Shown piece by piece: positions 48,441-58,384 of a DNA stretch of 64,000 nt. Source of the DNA: Singulisphaera sp. GP187. GTDB lineage: Bacteria > Planctomycetota > Phycisphaerae > Phycisphaerales > SM1A02. The notes beneath the pieces are model-generated. The model saw nothing but the letters and a program-made list of their open reading frames with translations, had not been told where the DNA came from and did no database searches. Location: contig CAMBMO010000009.1 of assembly GCA_945868805.1 (NCBI GenBank), positions 33,311 through 97,310 on the forward strand, written 5' to 3'. Every line of letters begins with the position of its first letter. Within the stretch, counting starts at the first letter, position 1. The position numbers were made by a program, and so were the translations under genes.

Positions 48441-49652
48441 TCAACCTCCGCTAGTTCCCCACTGGCCGAGAAGGATCGCCATGTCGAGCCCATCGACAAT
48501 TCCATCGCCATTGATGTCACCCGAAGGCGCACTGCCGGTGAGCAAAAACTTGATCTCGCCCGTCTGAGTTCCCCATGTAACAAGTCTGGTTAATCGAACC
48601 AGATACGAGCGACCCGCCTCTGCGGCGAACGTCACGCTCGATGAATTGCCACTGCCGCATTGATCATTGCACGCGATCGGTACCCCCTCTGCCGCAGTGC
48701 ACTCATCGGGAGAACACGAATCGATTGCGAAGACCTCAAGCCCGGTATCCGCGCCTGTCAGTCCGCAAGTCGTCACCTCTGCCGCACCCGCACTGCCTGG
48801 AGTCCAGTTAAAGAAGAACTCCTTCGTAACTGTGTATGACGGAGCGCAGAAAAACGGCCCGCCCGAAATCGTCGGGGCGAACGCAAGGTCGAATGAATTT
48901 GTCACCGGCGCACCGATCACGAAGACTGGACTTGCGCAAGTCGACGCTGGAATCATGACGATGCCCGCGGTTCGCATCTCGAACTGGCCAGTTTCTGCGC
49001 TCGCTGGATCGAGCCACTGCGTCAGGTTGAGCAGAGAGTCGAGTGAACTCGCCTTCGTCATTCCGATCGAAGCCGCATCGGTAAACATCGTTTCAATTGG
49101 CATCCCAAAGCAATAATCCCTTATGCCCTGCGGAAGATTACTTTTCCCTGACACCGCGACGTAGTACTCACTGTTTGCGGATAGCAAATCGCCGAGGCGC
49201 GTTGTAGGAGAGTTTGCGAAGGAACCCGCTCCATCGAGAATCGGATACATCGATGCGGTCGAAGCGGCGCTTACGGTCGCGATGGGAGTCGCAACCAAGT
49301 GAGAGACACCATCGCAAAGCACTGCCTTCTTGTGAAAGATGGTCAGTCGCGCTGCCCAAGGAGGCGCGCCGCCCGTCACCATGTTCATGTCTACCTTGAA
49401 CGCATAGGGATTTGATCCAGTCTTCACCAAGAGAAGATCCACCAGATCCGGCGCTCCTACGAGAGCCAATGAGGTCGATCCTCGGATATTCGTAACCCCC
49501 GTGTTCGTCGTTCCGGAGACAGTCTGGGCGCTCCCAGGCGTTGGTCCCGCATCTTTCGCTCCCTCGTCCCAGTCGGGTCCGGCGAATGCGGGTATCGCTG
49601 TGAATGCAAACAAAATTGTTGACACGATCATGCGGTTTGGGGTCTTCGTCAT
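48441..49652 (-). CDS. Secreted protein with dockerin-like C-terminus
   Basis: Signal peptide VSTILFAFTAIPAFA; C-terminus GDINGDGIVDGLDMAILLGQWGTSGG (calcium-loop motif). Confidence 0.82.
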   Translation of the reverse strand: MTKTPNRMIVSTILFAFTAIPAFAGPDWDEGAKDAGPTPGSAQTVSGTTNTGVTNIRGSTSLALVGAPDLVDLLLVKTGSNPYAFKVDMNMVTGGAPPWAARLTIFHKKAVLCDGVSHLVATPIATVSAASTASMYPILDGAGSFANSPTTRLGDLLSANSEYYVAVSGKSNLPQGIRDYCFGMPIETMFTDAASIGMTKASSLDSLLNLTQWLDPASAETGQFEMRTAGIVMIPASTCASPVFVIGAPVTNSFDLAFAPTISGGPFFCAPSYTVTKEFFFNWTPGSAGAAEVTTCGLTGADTGLEVFAIDSCSPDECTAAEGVPIACNDQCGSGNSSSVTFAAEAGRSYLVRLTRLVTWGTQTGEIKFLLTGSAPSGDINGDGIVDGLDMAILLGQWGTSGG

Positions 49653-49800
49653 AACTGCCTTTGTGAATGTGCGTTTGGAACCTAGGTGCGAAGTCGTCGG
49701 AGATCAGCGCTTTGAACAATCAACCCAATTCTGTCCCAACGATGAAACATTGCAAGTCGCCTCCACGTTAATTGGTCGAACGCGCCATTACAATGAAAAA

Positions 49801-52293
49801 ATGGATCACCCAGAGGACGCTGATCGCACTATTCCGCCAAGTGTCGGAGCGGGGATTCCACCGAGTGGGGGACCAATCGGGTCGCGAAATCCCCCATTGG
49901 ATGTGACAGCGGACTCTTCTTCGCTCGATCCGCGAAATCGAGCGACCGAACTCGATTCTCGTTCCTGGGCAGGCGCGCCGATCCGTGGAGAATTGGGCAA
50001 GGGAACGCCCCACATCAGCGCGAGATACAAAATCCTCTCGCAGCTTGGCGAAGGTGGTTTCGGGGTCGTCTACCTCGCCGACCAAACCGAACCTGTTCGA
50101 CGACGCGTCGCTCTGAAGCTGATGAAGATGGCTTTCGCATCGCCCTCGATGCTGGCGAGATTCGAAGCCGAGCAGCAGGCTTTGGCGATCATGGATCATC
50201 CCGGTCTCGCGAAGGTCTTTGACGCAGGAACGAATCCGGAGGGTCAGCCCTACTTTGCGATGGAGTATGCACCCGGCGAACCGCTCGCGAGTTTCTGCGA
50301 CAAGCGAAAACTCGACATTCCCACTCGAGTGCGATTGCTCGCCCAAGTCTGCGACGCCGTTCACCACGCGCACATGAAGGGAGTGGTGCACCGAGATCTC
50401 AAGCCAGGAAACATCCTCGTCGGCGAGACGGACGAGGGATTCCGAGCGAAAGTGATCGACTTCGGTATCGCCAAAGCAATCTCCGCCGGAGCAGCTGAGA
50501 ATGTGATGGAGACCCAGTTCGGTCAGTTTGTCGGAACGCCCGTTTACATGAGTCCAGAACAAGCGGAGGGTGGCACGATCGATATCGACACTCGGAGCGA
50601 CATCTATTCGATTGGCGTGATTCTCTATGAACTCCTCGTCAGCAAGACTCCAATCGAATCAGAGACATTCCGACGCTCGGGTCTCGTGCATCTCTATCGA
50701 ACGATCATGGACACCGAGCCCCTTCGTCCAAGCGCTCGGCTCGAAACGACAACTCCAGAAGAGCGAAAGTCCATAACCGAGGTTCGCCAAATCGACTTTG
50801 GACAGCTCGAACGAGTGTTGAAACGCGACCTCGACTGGATCACGATGAGGTGCCTCGAAAAGGACCGAACGCGCAGATACGAGAGTGCAAGCGGACTCGC
50901 CGCGGATTTGCGCAGATACCTCGACGGAGAAGCGGTGTTGGCCGGTCCACCGACAGCTCGATATCGACTCGGGAAGTTCGTTCGTCGCAATCGAATGGCA
51001 GTCGGATCAGGTGCATTTGTAGCGATCGGACTCGTGGTGTTTGCCATTGTCATGGGTGTGCTCTGGCGCGATGCGAACCGACAAAAGCAACGCGCAGTGC
51101 AAACGCTCGATGTCTTCCTTTCGTCGCTCAAGCCCTCCAATGTTTCCGGGACGCAGTCCGCGAGTGCGACGACCGTGCAGGAGTACCTGCGCATGGTCGA
51201 GAAGGAGTCTGATTCGAAACTGCAAGACCAACCAGACATCGCCAACGATGTCCGCGAAGTGATTGGGCCCGTCTTCACATCGCTAGCGGACTATGACTCG
51301 GCCGCACGGACGATGTCGCAGTCGGTGACCTATCGGCGAGCACTTGCGCTGGACGGCAACACTCCGAATCAAGTCGCACTCGCGCATGCACTTCATGAGT
51401 ATGGCCGCGCACTCTTCTGGATGGAGAAACTCGACGAGTCGAAAGTGGCTTACGAAGAGGCGCTGGAAATCCGCAGAAGTCACCTGACAGCGCTGGATCC
51501 GCTGACCGCGCAGACGATGACTCACCTCAGCATGGTGTACTGCGCGAGCAACCAGCTCGCGCTCAGCGATCAGCTCGGCAACGAATCCGTCGCGCTGATG
51601 CGAAAGATTGACAACCAAGAGGGTGAGGAACTTTCTCGAACACTCTTTTCGAGAGCGACAACGCTGTGCAGGGCGAAACGGTTCGACGAAGCTCGTGGTT
51701 TCGCAGAGGAGTCGGTTCAATTGCTTCTCAAGAAGCATGGACCGAACGATTGGCGACTCGGTCGTAATCTCGGGTTGCTCGCGGATATCGAACTCGCCAG
51801 CAAGCGACCCGAACTCGCGGTTGTTCATCAGCGACAGGTGATCGAATTGCTCGTGCCAAGATTCGGGCTCAACCATCCGACGGTGACCGCGGCTCGGCAC
51901 AAGCTTGGTGAGACTCTTTGCCTGCTCGCAACCGGGACGATCGATCCAAAACTGGACACTCCTATTCTGGATGCCGCCCTGCTCGACGAAGCGATGCGAT
52001 CCGTGCAACTCGCCATCGATGGCAGGCGACTCGAGGCGAACTTCCCGCTCAATCTGGCGACCTCGCTCTCGCTCCTCTCGAGATTGCATGCTATAAGAGG
52101 GGAATATGACTCGGCTATCGCGTTGGAACAGCAGGTCATCAAGCTCTTGCATGAGAAGGCGCCACACGCCGCCGACCAAGTGAACTGGGCGCAAGAGCGA
52201 CTGAAGAAACTCGAAGTTCGCCGATCAGCGAGCCGTCAGCCGCCGGTGGCCACCGAGATTCCCACTGCGATTGCACCAAACCAAATTCCCTAG
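49801..52293 (+). CDS. Ser/Thr protein kinase with TM and C-terminal TPR-like region
   Basis: YKILSQLGEGGFGVVYLADQ...VVHRDLKPGNILVGET...KVIDFGIAKAI...GTPVYMSPEQAEGGTIDIDTRSDIYSIGVILYELL; TM VGSGAFVAIGLVVFAIVMGVLW. Confidence 0.96.
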   Translation: MDHPEDADRTIPPSVGAGIPPSGGPIGSRNPPLDVTADSSSLDPRNRATELDSRSWAGAPIRGELGKGTPHISARYKILSQLGEGGFGVVYLADQTEPVRRRVALKLMKMAFASPSMLARFEAEQQALAIMDHPGLAKVFDAGTNPEGQPYFAMEYAPGEPLASFCDKRKLDIPTRVRLLAQVCDAVHHAHMKGVVHRDLKPGNILVGETDEGFRAKVIDFGIAKAISAGAAENVMETQFGQFVGTPVYMSPEQAEGGTIDIDTRSDIYSIGVILYELLVSKTPIESETFRRSGLVHLYRTIMDTEPLRPSARLETTTPEERKSITEVRQIDFGQLERVLKRDLDWITMRCLEKDRTRRYESASGLAADLRRYLDGEAVLAGPPTARYRLGKFVRRNRMAVGSGAFVAIGLVVFAIVMGVLWRDANRQKQRAVQTLDVFLSSLKPSNVSGTQSASATTVQEYLRMVEKESDSKLQDQPDIANDVREVIGPVFTSLADYDSAARTMSQSVTYRRALALDGNTPNQVALAHALHEYGRALFWMEKLDESKVAYEEALEIRRSHLTALDPLTAQTMTHLSMVYCASNQLALSDQLGNESVALMRKIDNQEGEELSRTLFSRATTLCRAKRFDEARGFAEESVQLLLKKHGPNDWRLGRNLGLLADIELASKRPELAVVHQRQVIELLVPRFGLNHPTVTAARHKLGETLCLLATGTIDPKLDTPILDAALLDEAMRSVQLAIDGRRLEANFPLNLATSLSLLSRLHAIRGEYDSAIALEQQVIKLLHEKAPHAADQVNWAQERLKKLEVRRSASRQPPVATEIPTAIAPNQIP

Positions 52294-52334
52294 TTTTCTC
52301 GCACTTTGATTTGCATCGTGTACTTTCTGATTCG

Positions 52335-54656
52335 ATGTTGCGTGCTCATCGGCTCTCCCTGCCATTCATCAGCATCTTGGCAGGATGCGTCGGGGTGTGG
52401 ATGCCACCGTCGTCCTTCGGCGAATCGCCGCCAACGCCACCTCAAGAGTCCGTTGAATTCCTACAAGCTTGGTGCATTGATTGCCATGGTGGATCGAAAC
52501 CAAAGGGAAAGTTTAGTTTGGACGACGTTATCAATCGCCTTGCAGACTCGACCACGACAGCAGCGGATCGCTCGGTTCTTCGGAAGGCGTTGCAACGACT
52601 CGCCGAATCCGAGATGCCCCCTGCTGATGCGGATGAGCTGCCGTCGCCCGACGAGCGCGCCACCGGAGTCGACGCACTTCGAAGCGAACTCGCAAGTGCT
52701 CGTCCCGAAGTCGTTCCTCGAAGCGGTCCACCTCGTCGACTCAACCGCGCGGAGTATTCGAACACGATTCGCGACCTCTTCGGAATCGATTTGCGCGCCT
52801 CTGATGGAATGGGAAGTCTCCCCCCAGACGATGTCGGAGCAGGATTCGACAACATTGGATCTGTGTTGAGCCTTTCTCCGACGGCGTTCGAGAAGTATTT
52901 CGACCTCGCCGAATCGATCGCAAGTCGCGCGTCACCCGAAGTCGCTGCAACCGCGCCAATCTCAATTGTCGTGGAGGGTCGCTCGATGGCGATCACCGAG
53001 GGCGCGGGACGAGCGCTCGAACGCGTTGGAGTGCTCTGGTCCCGAGGCGAAGCGCGTACACGCGTCGAACTTCCGAGGGTCGGCACCTACTCGATCTCGT
53101 TACTCGTCGGGGGTAATCAAGCCGGTCCCGATCCGGTTCGAATGGGATTGCTCGACGGCAAAACTCGAATCGCCGATTGCTCTGTTTCTGAAGACGCCAA
53201 GTCTCCTGGAGTTCGTCGCATCGAACATCATCTAAGCGAGGGAGCGCACTCGCTCGCAGTCACATTCGATAATGACTATTACGAGAAAGATGGTCCTGGT
53301 GGGAAGTCCGCCGATCGAAATGCGGTCGTGCATTCGATGACAATCGAGGGACCGCTCGAAACTTATCGAGTTCCACACTGGCGTCGTTCCCTCGATGCTG
53401 CACTCGCCCGGAAACCGAGCGATCAGCGATTGCGCGATTCGCAGGTGTGGCTTGTCGAGCGCGTTCTGCGACGACCCGCTACCGAAACGGACCGCGCGTT
53501 GCTCGACCAGGTCACTGCATCGCTCCCCGCCTCGGCGAGCGAAGAGTCGCGCGTGAAGGCGACGATCGAAACATTGCTCGTCCACCCAGAGTTTCTTTTT
53601 CGAATCGAAGGCGATCCAACAGACTCTCCGAGCGACCTCGCACCGAGCGAACTCGCCACTCGAATGTCCTACTTTATCTGGGCGAGCTGCCCTGACGAAA
53701 CGCTCGCATCGAAGGCAGAACACGGAGACCTTTCGACAGTCGAAGGTCGGCGCATCGAGATCGATCGACTCCTTCAGGACCATCGGTCGTCGAGTCTGGC
53801 TGATCGCTTCGCGACGCAGTGGTTGGCGATTGACGGACTCGGTCAGACGATGCCGGACTCGACTCAGTTTCCGGATGTCGATCTCGCACTTCTTCGGTCG
53901 ATGCGTGCTGAGACGGTCATGTTTTTCGAAAGCGTGCTCCGCGAAGGTCGCCCCATCGACACACTCGTTGACGCGGATTTCACATTCGTCGATGCGCGCC
54001 TTGCCAGACACTACGGAATCTTGTCGAGATCGGTCGACGACAATGATGCGATGGTCCGAGTTCCCGTCGACCCCGCGCGCGGGGGCGGAGTCCTCGCCCA
54101 TGCATCCGTGTTGACCGCGACGTCGAACCCGACTCGCACATCACCAGTCAAGCGTGGCAAGTGGGTGCTTGAATCCTTGCTCGATGCGGCACCACCACCT
54201 CCCCCGCCGGGGACGAATCAAATTCCCGATCGCGTCGAAGATCGCCAAGGCAAGTCGATCCGTGAACTCATGGAGATCCACCGGAGCGACCCGAATTGCG
54301 CGGCCTGCCACCGACGGATGGATGCGCTCGGGTTCGCATTTGAAGGATTCGATCCCGTCGGCCGCGCCAGAGAACGCGTCGACGGAAATCCTGTTGAGGC
54401 GATCGGGACTCTTCCGGACGGCACAACGCTCACCGGCCTCGCCGGAGTACGAGCGAAACTGCGGGAACACGCCGGATTCACGCGCTCCTTAGTCCGCCAC
54501 TTGATGACATATGCAACGGGCTGCGCGCAGGACGAAAAGAGTGACGATGAGATCGACCAGTTGATCAGAACTCTTCCGACGAGACCCAAGCTCTCCGACA
54601 TCGTGCACGCCATCGTCGAAAGCCCTTCGTTTCGAATGCGAACTCCCAATGGATGA
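52335..54656 (+). CDS. DUF1592/DUF1588/DUF1587/DUF1585-type cytochrome c-like protein
   Basis: AWCIDCHGGSKPKGKFSLDDV; PPRRLNRAEYSNTIRDLFGIDLRASDGMGSLPPDDVGAGFDNIG; LVERVLRRPATETDRAL; DFTFVDARLARHYGI; PNCAACHRRMDALGFAFEGFDPVGRARE. Confidence 0.93.
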   Translation: MLRAHRLSLPFISILAGCVGVWMPPSSFGESPPTPPQESVEFLQAWCIDCHGGSKPKGKFSLDDVINRLADSTTTAADRSVLRKALQRLAESEMPPADADELPSPDERATGVDALRSELASARPEVVPRSGPPRRLNRAEYSNTIRDLFGIDLRASDGMGSLPPDDVGAGFDNIGSVLSLSPTAFEKYFDLAESIASRASPEVAATAPISIVVEGRSMAITEGAGRALERVGVLWSRGEARTRVELPRVGTYSISLLVGGNQAGPDPVRMGLLDGKTRIADCSVSEDAKSPGVRRIEHHLSEGAHSLAVTFDNDYYEKDGPGGKSADRNAVVHSMTIEGPLETYRVPHWRRSLDAALARKPSDQRLRDSQVWLVERVLRRPATETDRALLDQVTASLPASASEESRVKATIETLLVHPEFLFRIEGDPTDSPSDLAPSELATRMSYFIWASCPDETLASKAEHGDLSTVEGRRIEIDRLLQDHRSSSLADRFATQWLAIDGLGQTMPDSTQFPDVDLALLRSMRAETVMFFESVLREGRPIDTLVDADFTFVDARLARHYGILSRSVDDNDAMVRVPVDPARGGGVLAHASVLTATSNPTRTSPVKRGKWVLESLLDAAPPPPPPGTNQIPDRVEDRQGKSIRELMEIHRSDPNCAACHRRMDALGFAFEGFDPVGRARERVDGNPVEAIGTLPDGTTLTGLAGVRAKLREHAGFTRSLVRHLMTYATGCAQDEKSDDEIDQLIRTLPTRPKLSDIVHAIVESPSFRMRTPNG

Positions 54657-54663
54657 AGCAAAT

Positions 54664-56043
54664 ATGACCGACCATTTCCGTCCAATCTCTCGTCGCACAG
54701 TTCTTCGAGCCGCTGGCGCTGCGATCGCACTTCCATTTCTCGATGCGATGATTCCAGGTCGCCTGCTCTGGACCAGAACCGCACTGGCCGCAACTCGCAT
54801 GGCGGTCGCGACAACTCCGGCAAGAATGCTTTTCGTGTTCCTCCCCAACGGGGTCGATCTGCCATCGTGGCCCGGATCGGCAACCAGAGCACTCGCCAAT
54901 CATGCCGGTCAATACTCGGTGATTCGAAATCTCTGCCACCGCAATGCCGAGGCTCTCGGCGATGGCCCCGGCGACCATGCGCGCAGTGCCGCATGCTTTC
55001 TGACTGGTGCCCATCCCTTCAAGACTTCGGGAGGAGACATCAATGTGGGGATCAGCGTCGATCAAGTCGCCGCATCACAGCTGACAGGAAGAACGCGACT
55101 CGATAGTCTCGAACTCGGCGGTGAACCAGGTATGACCGCGGGGAGCTGCGACTCGGGATATAGCTGCGCGTATAGCGCCAACATTTCGTGGCGCGGACCG
55201 CATACGCCAAACGCGAAAGAGAATGACCCGCGCCTTGTCTTCGATCGGCTCTTCGCCATCGGTCCAGAAGGCGAATCAGCGCAAGGACGCACGCGTCGAC
55301 TGCAACTGCGCTCGAGCATTCTCGATGCGGTTCGCGGTCAAGCCGCCGCGCTGTCTTCGCGAGTCGGAGTCTCGGATCGTCGCAAAATCGACGAATACCT
55401 AGAGGGCGTTCGCGCGCTTGAGAAACGCGTCCAAGCAAGCACCAATGTCGGATCGGATTCGAATCCCCTTGATATCAAGGCTCCCCATGCCCCTGCGGAT
55501 TACCGCGAGCGCGTCACGCTGCTCTCCGACATGGCAGTACTTGGATTGCAGCTCGACCAAACCAGAATCGCGACACTCATGCTCGCCAACGAGGGATCGA
55601 ATCGCTCATATCCCGACATCGGCGTCAAGGAAGGCCACCACGATGTGAGCCATCATGCCGACGATCAATCAAAGCGCACCAAGTTCGCTGCGATCAATGC
55701 GTGGCAAGGTGAGCGGCTGGCCCACATTCTTGATCGCTTGAAGCGCGTCGACGAACAAGGTCAAAGCGTGCTCGACCACACGATGGTGGTTTATGGTGGC
55801 GCGATTGCCGATGGAAATCGCCACAATCACGACGACTTGCCGATCATCCTCGCCGGCGGTTCCGCGCTCGGAATACAGCACGCGCCACAACGCGACTGTT
55901 CGCGAGGAACGCCACTTTGCAATCTCTACCTGTCCATGCTGAAAAAGATGGAAGTCAAAGCGGATCGATTCGGTGACAGTACCAGCGCGCTCGCGCTCGA
56001 CTCAATCGAACCACCGCCCGCTCAACCGACACCCTCGACCTGA
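54664..56043 (+). CDS. DUF1552 protein with Tat-like signal
   Basis: ISRRTVLRAAGAAIALPFLDAMIPG; RMLFVFLPNGVDLPSW; AACFLTGAHPFKTSGGDINVGISVDQVAASQL; HHDVSHHADDQ; start may be 54649. Confidence 0.93.
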   Translation: MTDHFRPISRRTVLRAAGAAIALPFLDAMIPGRLLWTRTALAATRMAVATTPARMLFVFLPNGVDLPSWPGSATRALANHAGQYSVIRNLCHRNAEALGDGPGDHARSAACFLTGAHPFKTSGGDINVGISVDQVAASQLTGRTRLDSLELGGEPGMTAGSCDSGYSCAYSANISWRGPHTPNAKENDPRLVFDRLFAIGPEGESAQGRTRRLQLRSSILDAVRGQAAALSSRVGVSDRRKIDEYLEGVRALEKRVQASTNVGSDSNPLDIKAPHAPADYRERVTLLSDMAVLGLQLDQTRIATLMLANEGSNRSYPDIGVKEGHHDVSHHADDQSKRTKFAAINAWQGERLAHILDRLKRVDEQGQSVLDHTMVVYGGAIADGNRHNHDDLPIILAGGSALGIQHAPQRDCSRGTPLCNLYLSMLKKMEVKADRFGDSTSALALDSIEPPPAQPTPST

Positions 56044-56080
56044 TTCCCATTCTGTTTGTCGTTGTGATTACCATTCTTGG

Positions 56081-56569
56081 ATGCACAATCTGATCGGGAT
56101 CCTGCTGGGCGTCTTCGTGATCTGCATCCTTCTTGCATCACACTTCACCCGCTCGGCACTGCGATCTCTCGGAGATTCTCACCGCAGTGAACTCGTTCGC
56201 ATCGCCGCGAATTCGTCGATGATGAATATCGCTGCTCCCATCATCATCGCCATCGGGTATGTCGTGTTCGTCATGAGCGCGCGCGATCAACTTCCCACCG
56301 CGACAGTCGCGGCGTTGGGGCTGCTCCTGATCCATTCAGTCGTCACTGCTGTGATCGCCGACCGCGCGTACCGAGTTGCCGGAATGCCGAGAGATTTCTT
56401 GCGCTTCTTCCGATTGGCACGTGGCACCAGAATTCTGGGTGCGCTCCTGCTTTTCACCGGGATCGTCTGCTGGCTGGTTTTCGCCCGAGGGTTCCAAGAG
56501 ATGGGTTACGAACAGCACTCGACGGAAGTCCACTTTGAAGATTCGGCGGTTCGCTCGACAGCTCCTTAA
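56081..56569 (+). CDS. Hypothetical multi-TM membrane protein
   Basis: MHNLIGILLGVFVICILLASHF, MMNIAAPIIIAIGYVVFVMSA, TATVAALGLLLIHSVVTAVIA, ILGALLLFTGIVCWLVFA hydrophobic segments. Confidence 0.7.
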   Translation: MHNLIGILLGVFVICILLASHFTRSALRSLGDSHRSELVRIAANSSMMNIAAPIIIAIGYVVFVMSARDQLPTATVAALGLLLIHSVVTAVIADRAYRVAGMPRDFLRFFRLARGTRILGALLLFTGIVCWLVFARGFQEMGYEQHSTEVHFEDSAVRSTAP

Positions 56570-56658
56570 CTCTCGCTCAGGTCCCTTCAACTCGACCGCC
56601 GCCTCTATCTCCGTCCTTCGACTGGAAAACAACCGTTCTCGCACTAAGATTTCAGTTG

Positions 56659-58374
56659 ATGGCTGATCCAGATCCCAGCGCAGTTCCTCGTCGCGCCTTC
56701 CTGCGCACTGGATTCGCCGCAGTCGGAGCGTTCATGGTGGCTCCGCTCCACCATCGCCACTGGTTCATGCCACAGGATTTCAGTCGGCGACCGCTCTGGA
56801 CACCGCTCCCGCAAAGTTGTCCGATCCTCGCGATCGCGCCGAACGCTCCCACTATCTCTGTGGGCGGACTTCCATTCGCTCCAACCTGGTTCGGCGACAC
56901 ATTCGACGCAGGCGGGCTTCCATTCCATAATCCAGAGTCACCGACAAGTTGGGCACAACTCGATGAACATCTCGATGTTGCGATCATCGGCGGAGGACTC
57001 TCTGGACTCGCGACCGCCTATTCAATGCGCGACCGCGACTTCGCGCTCTTCGACCTTCGACCGCGCTTCGGCGGAAACGCGATGGGAGAGAGTTGGAATC
57101 GACTCCCCTACTCCCTCGGGAGTGCGTACTTCATGGTTCCCGACGAAGGCGATGAACTCGACACTCTGTACAGCGATCTCGGCGTCTATCCACTTGCCGA
57201 AATCGACACGGGCACTGGCTTTCGATTCGAGTACGGCGGCAAGATCCTCGACAACATTTGCGCCAATTGCACTCCAGCCGAAATCGCCGCATTGCAGAAG
57301 TACCGCGCAACGGTCGAGTATTACGCCAATCGTGCCTATCCAGACATTCCATGGACGGATCGCGCGACGAAAGAGCTCGTGCGTTCCCTCGACACACAAT
57401 CATTTCACGGCGCGGTCGATGTGGCATGTGGTGGGACGACGCCTCCACTCCTTGCCAAAGCCCTGCAGGCATATTGCTATTCGAGCTTCGGAGTCGGATG
57501 GGACGAACTCTCTGCCGCTGCTGGCTGGAATTTCGTCGCCGCCGAAGAATTCGGTCGAATCGTTCTCCCCGGCGGAAATGCCGGACTTGCCACGCTCTTC
57601 TGGAAAGACCTTGGGAGCGTTCCAATTCGATCAAATGGTCGCCCGCGACTTCGCGCCAACTGCATCGTGACAAATATTCGCATGGAGAAAGAGGGCGTCT
57701 CGTTGGCATGGCGCGATCGCACGGGCGCGACCCACACTCTCGGCGCAAAGCACGTGGTCTATACGGGATCGAAGCACATCTTGAAGCACATGATGCCTGA
57801 ACTGGCTCAGTTGGATCCCGAGAAATTCGAAGCGACCCATCAAGTGCCGACCGTCGCGTACCTCGTCGTCAACGTCCTACTCACGCGTCGCGTGCACGAG
57901 CAGTTCTACGACCTCTTCGCGATCCACGACGACCAATTTCCGATGAACGACGAGGCCTTCGAACTCGATCGCAGAATCACCGACGCAGTCAATGGAACAT
58001 TTGCCGTCGCGACGCCTCACCCGCACGGCGACATCTTGACTCTGTACTGGCCACTCCCTTGGCACACCGCTCGATTCACGATCGTTTATGACGAGAATCA
58101 TCGTGCCTACGCCGAACTCGCAGTTCCTCAGATTCGAAGGTTGCTCGAAGTCTTGGGGATGAGCGACAGCGATGTTTCGTCCATTCGGATGACTCGCTGG
58201 GGACATGCGATGCCCTACGCGCGACCTGGTGCATACACCGGCGATCTCTGCGAGATCCTTCGCAGGCCAATCAGCGACCGAGTTTGGTTCGCCAATCAGG
58301 ACAATTGGCTCTTGCCAGCCGTCGAGACCTGCTTGACCGAAGCGCGCTGGGTCGCCGACAATATGCCTTCATAG
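56659..58374 (+). CDS. Tat-exported FAD/NAD(P)-binding amine-oxidase-like oxidoreductase
   Basis: PRRAFLRTGFAAVGAFMVAP; DVAIIGGGLSGLATAYSMRDRDFALFDLRPRFGGNAMGE; C-terminal WFANQDNWLLPAVETCLTEARWVADNM. Confidence 0.88.
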   Translation: MADPDPSAVPRRAFLRTGFAAVGAFMVAPLHHRHWFMPQDFSRRPLWTPLPQSCPILAIAPNAPTISVGGLPFAPTWFGDTFDAGGLPFHNPESPTSWAQLDEHLDVAIIGGGLSGLATAYSMRDRDFALFDLRPRFGGNAMGESWNRLPYSLGSAYFMVPDEGDELDTLYSDLGVYPLAEIDTGTGFRFEYGGKILDNICANCTPAEIAALQKYRATVEYYANRAYPDIPWTDRATKELVRSLDTQSFHGAVDVACGGTTPPLLAKALQAYCYSSFGVGWDELSAAAGWNFVAAEEFGRIVLPGGNAGLATLFWKDLGSVPIRSNGRPRLRANCIVTNIRMEKEGVSLAWRDRTGATHTLGAKHVVYTGSKHILKHMMPELAQLDPEKFEATHQVPTVAYLVVNVLLTRRVHEQFYDLFAIHDDQFPMNDEAFELDRRITDAVNGTFAVATPHPHGDILTLYWPLPWHTARFTIVYDENHRAYAELAVPQIRRLLEVLGMSDSDVSSIRMTRWGHAMPYARPGAYTGDLCEILRRPISDRVWFANQDNWLLPAVETCLTEARWVADNMPS

Positions 58375-58384
58375 CATCGGCGCC

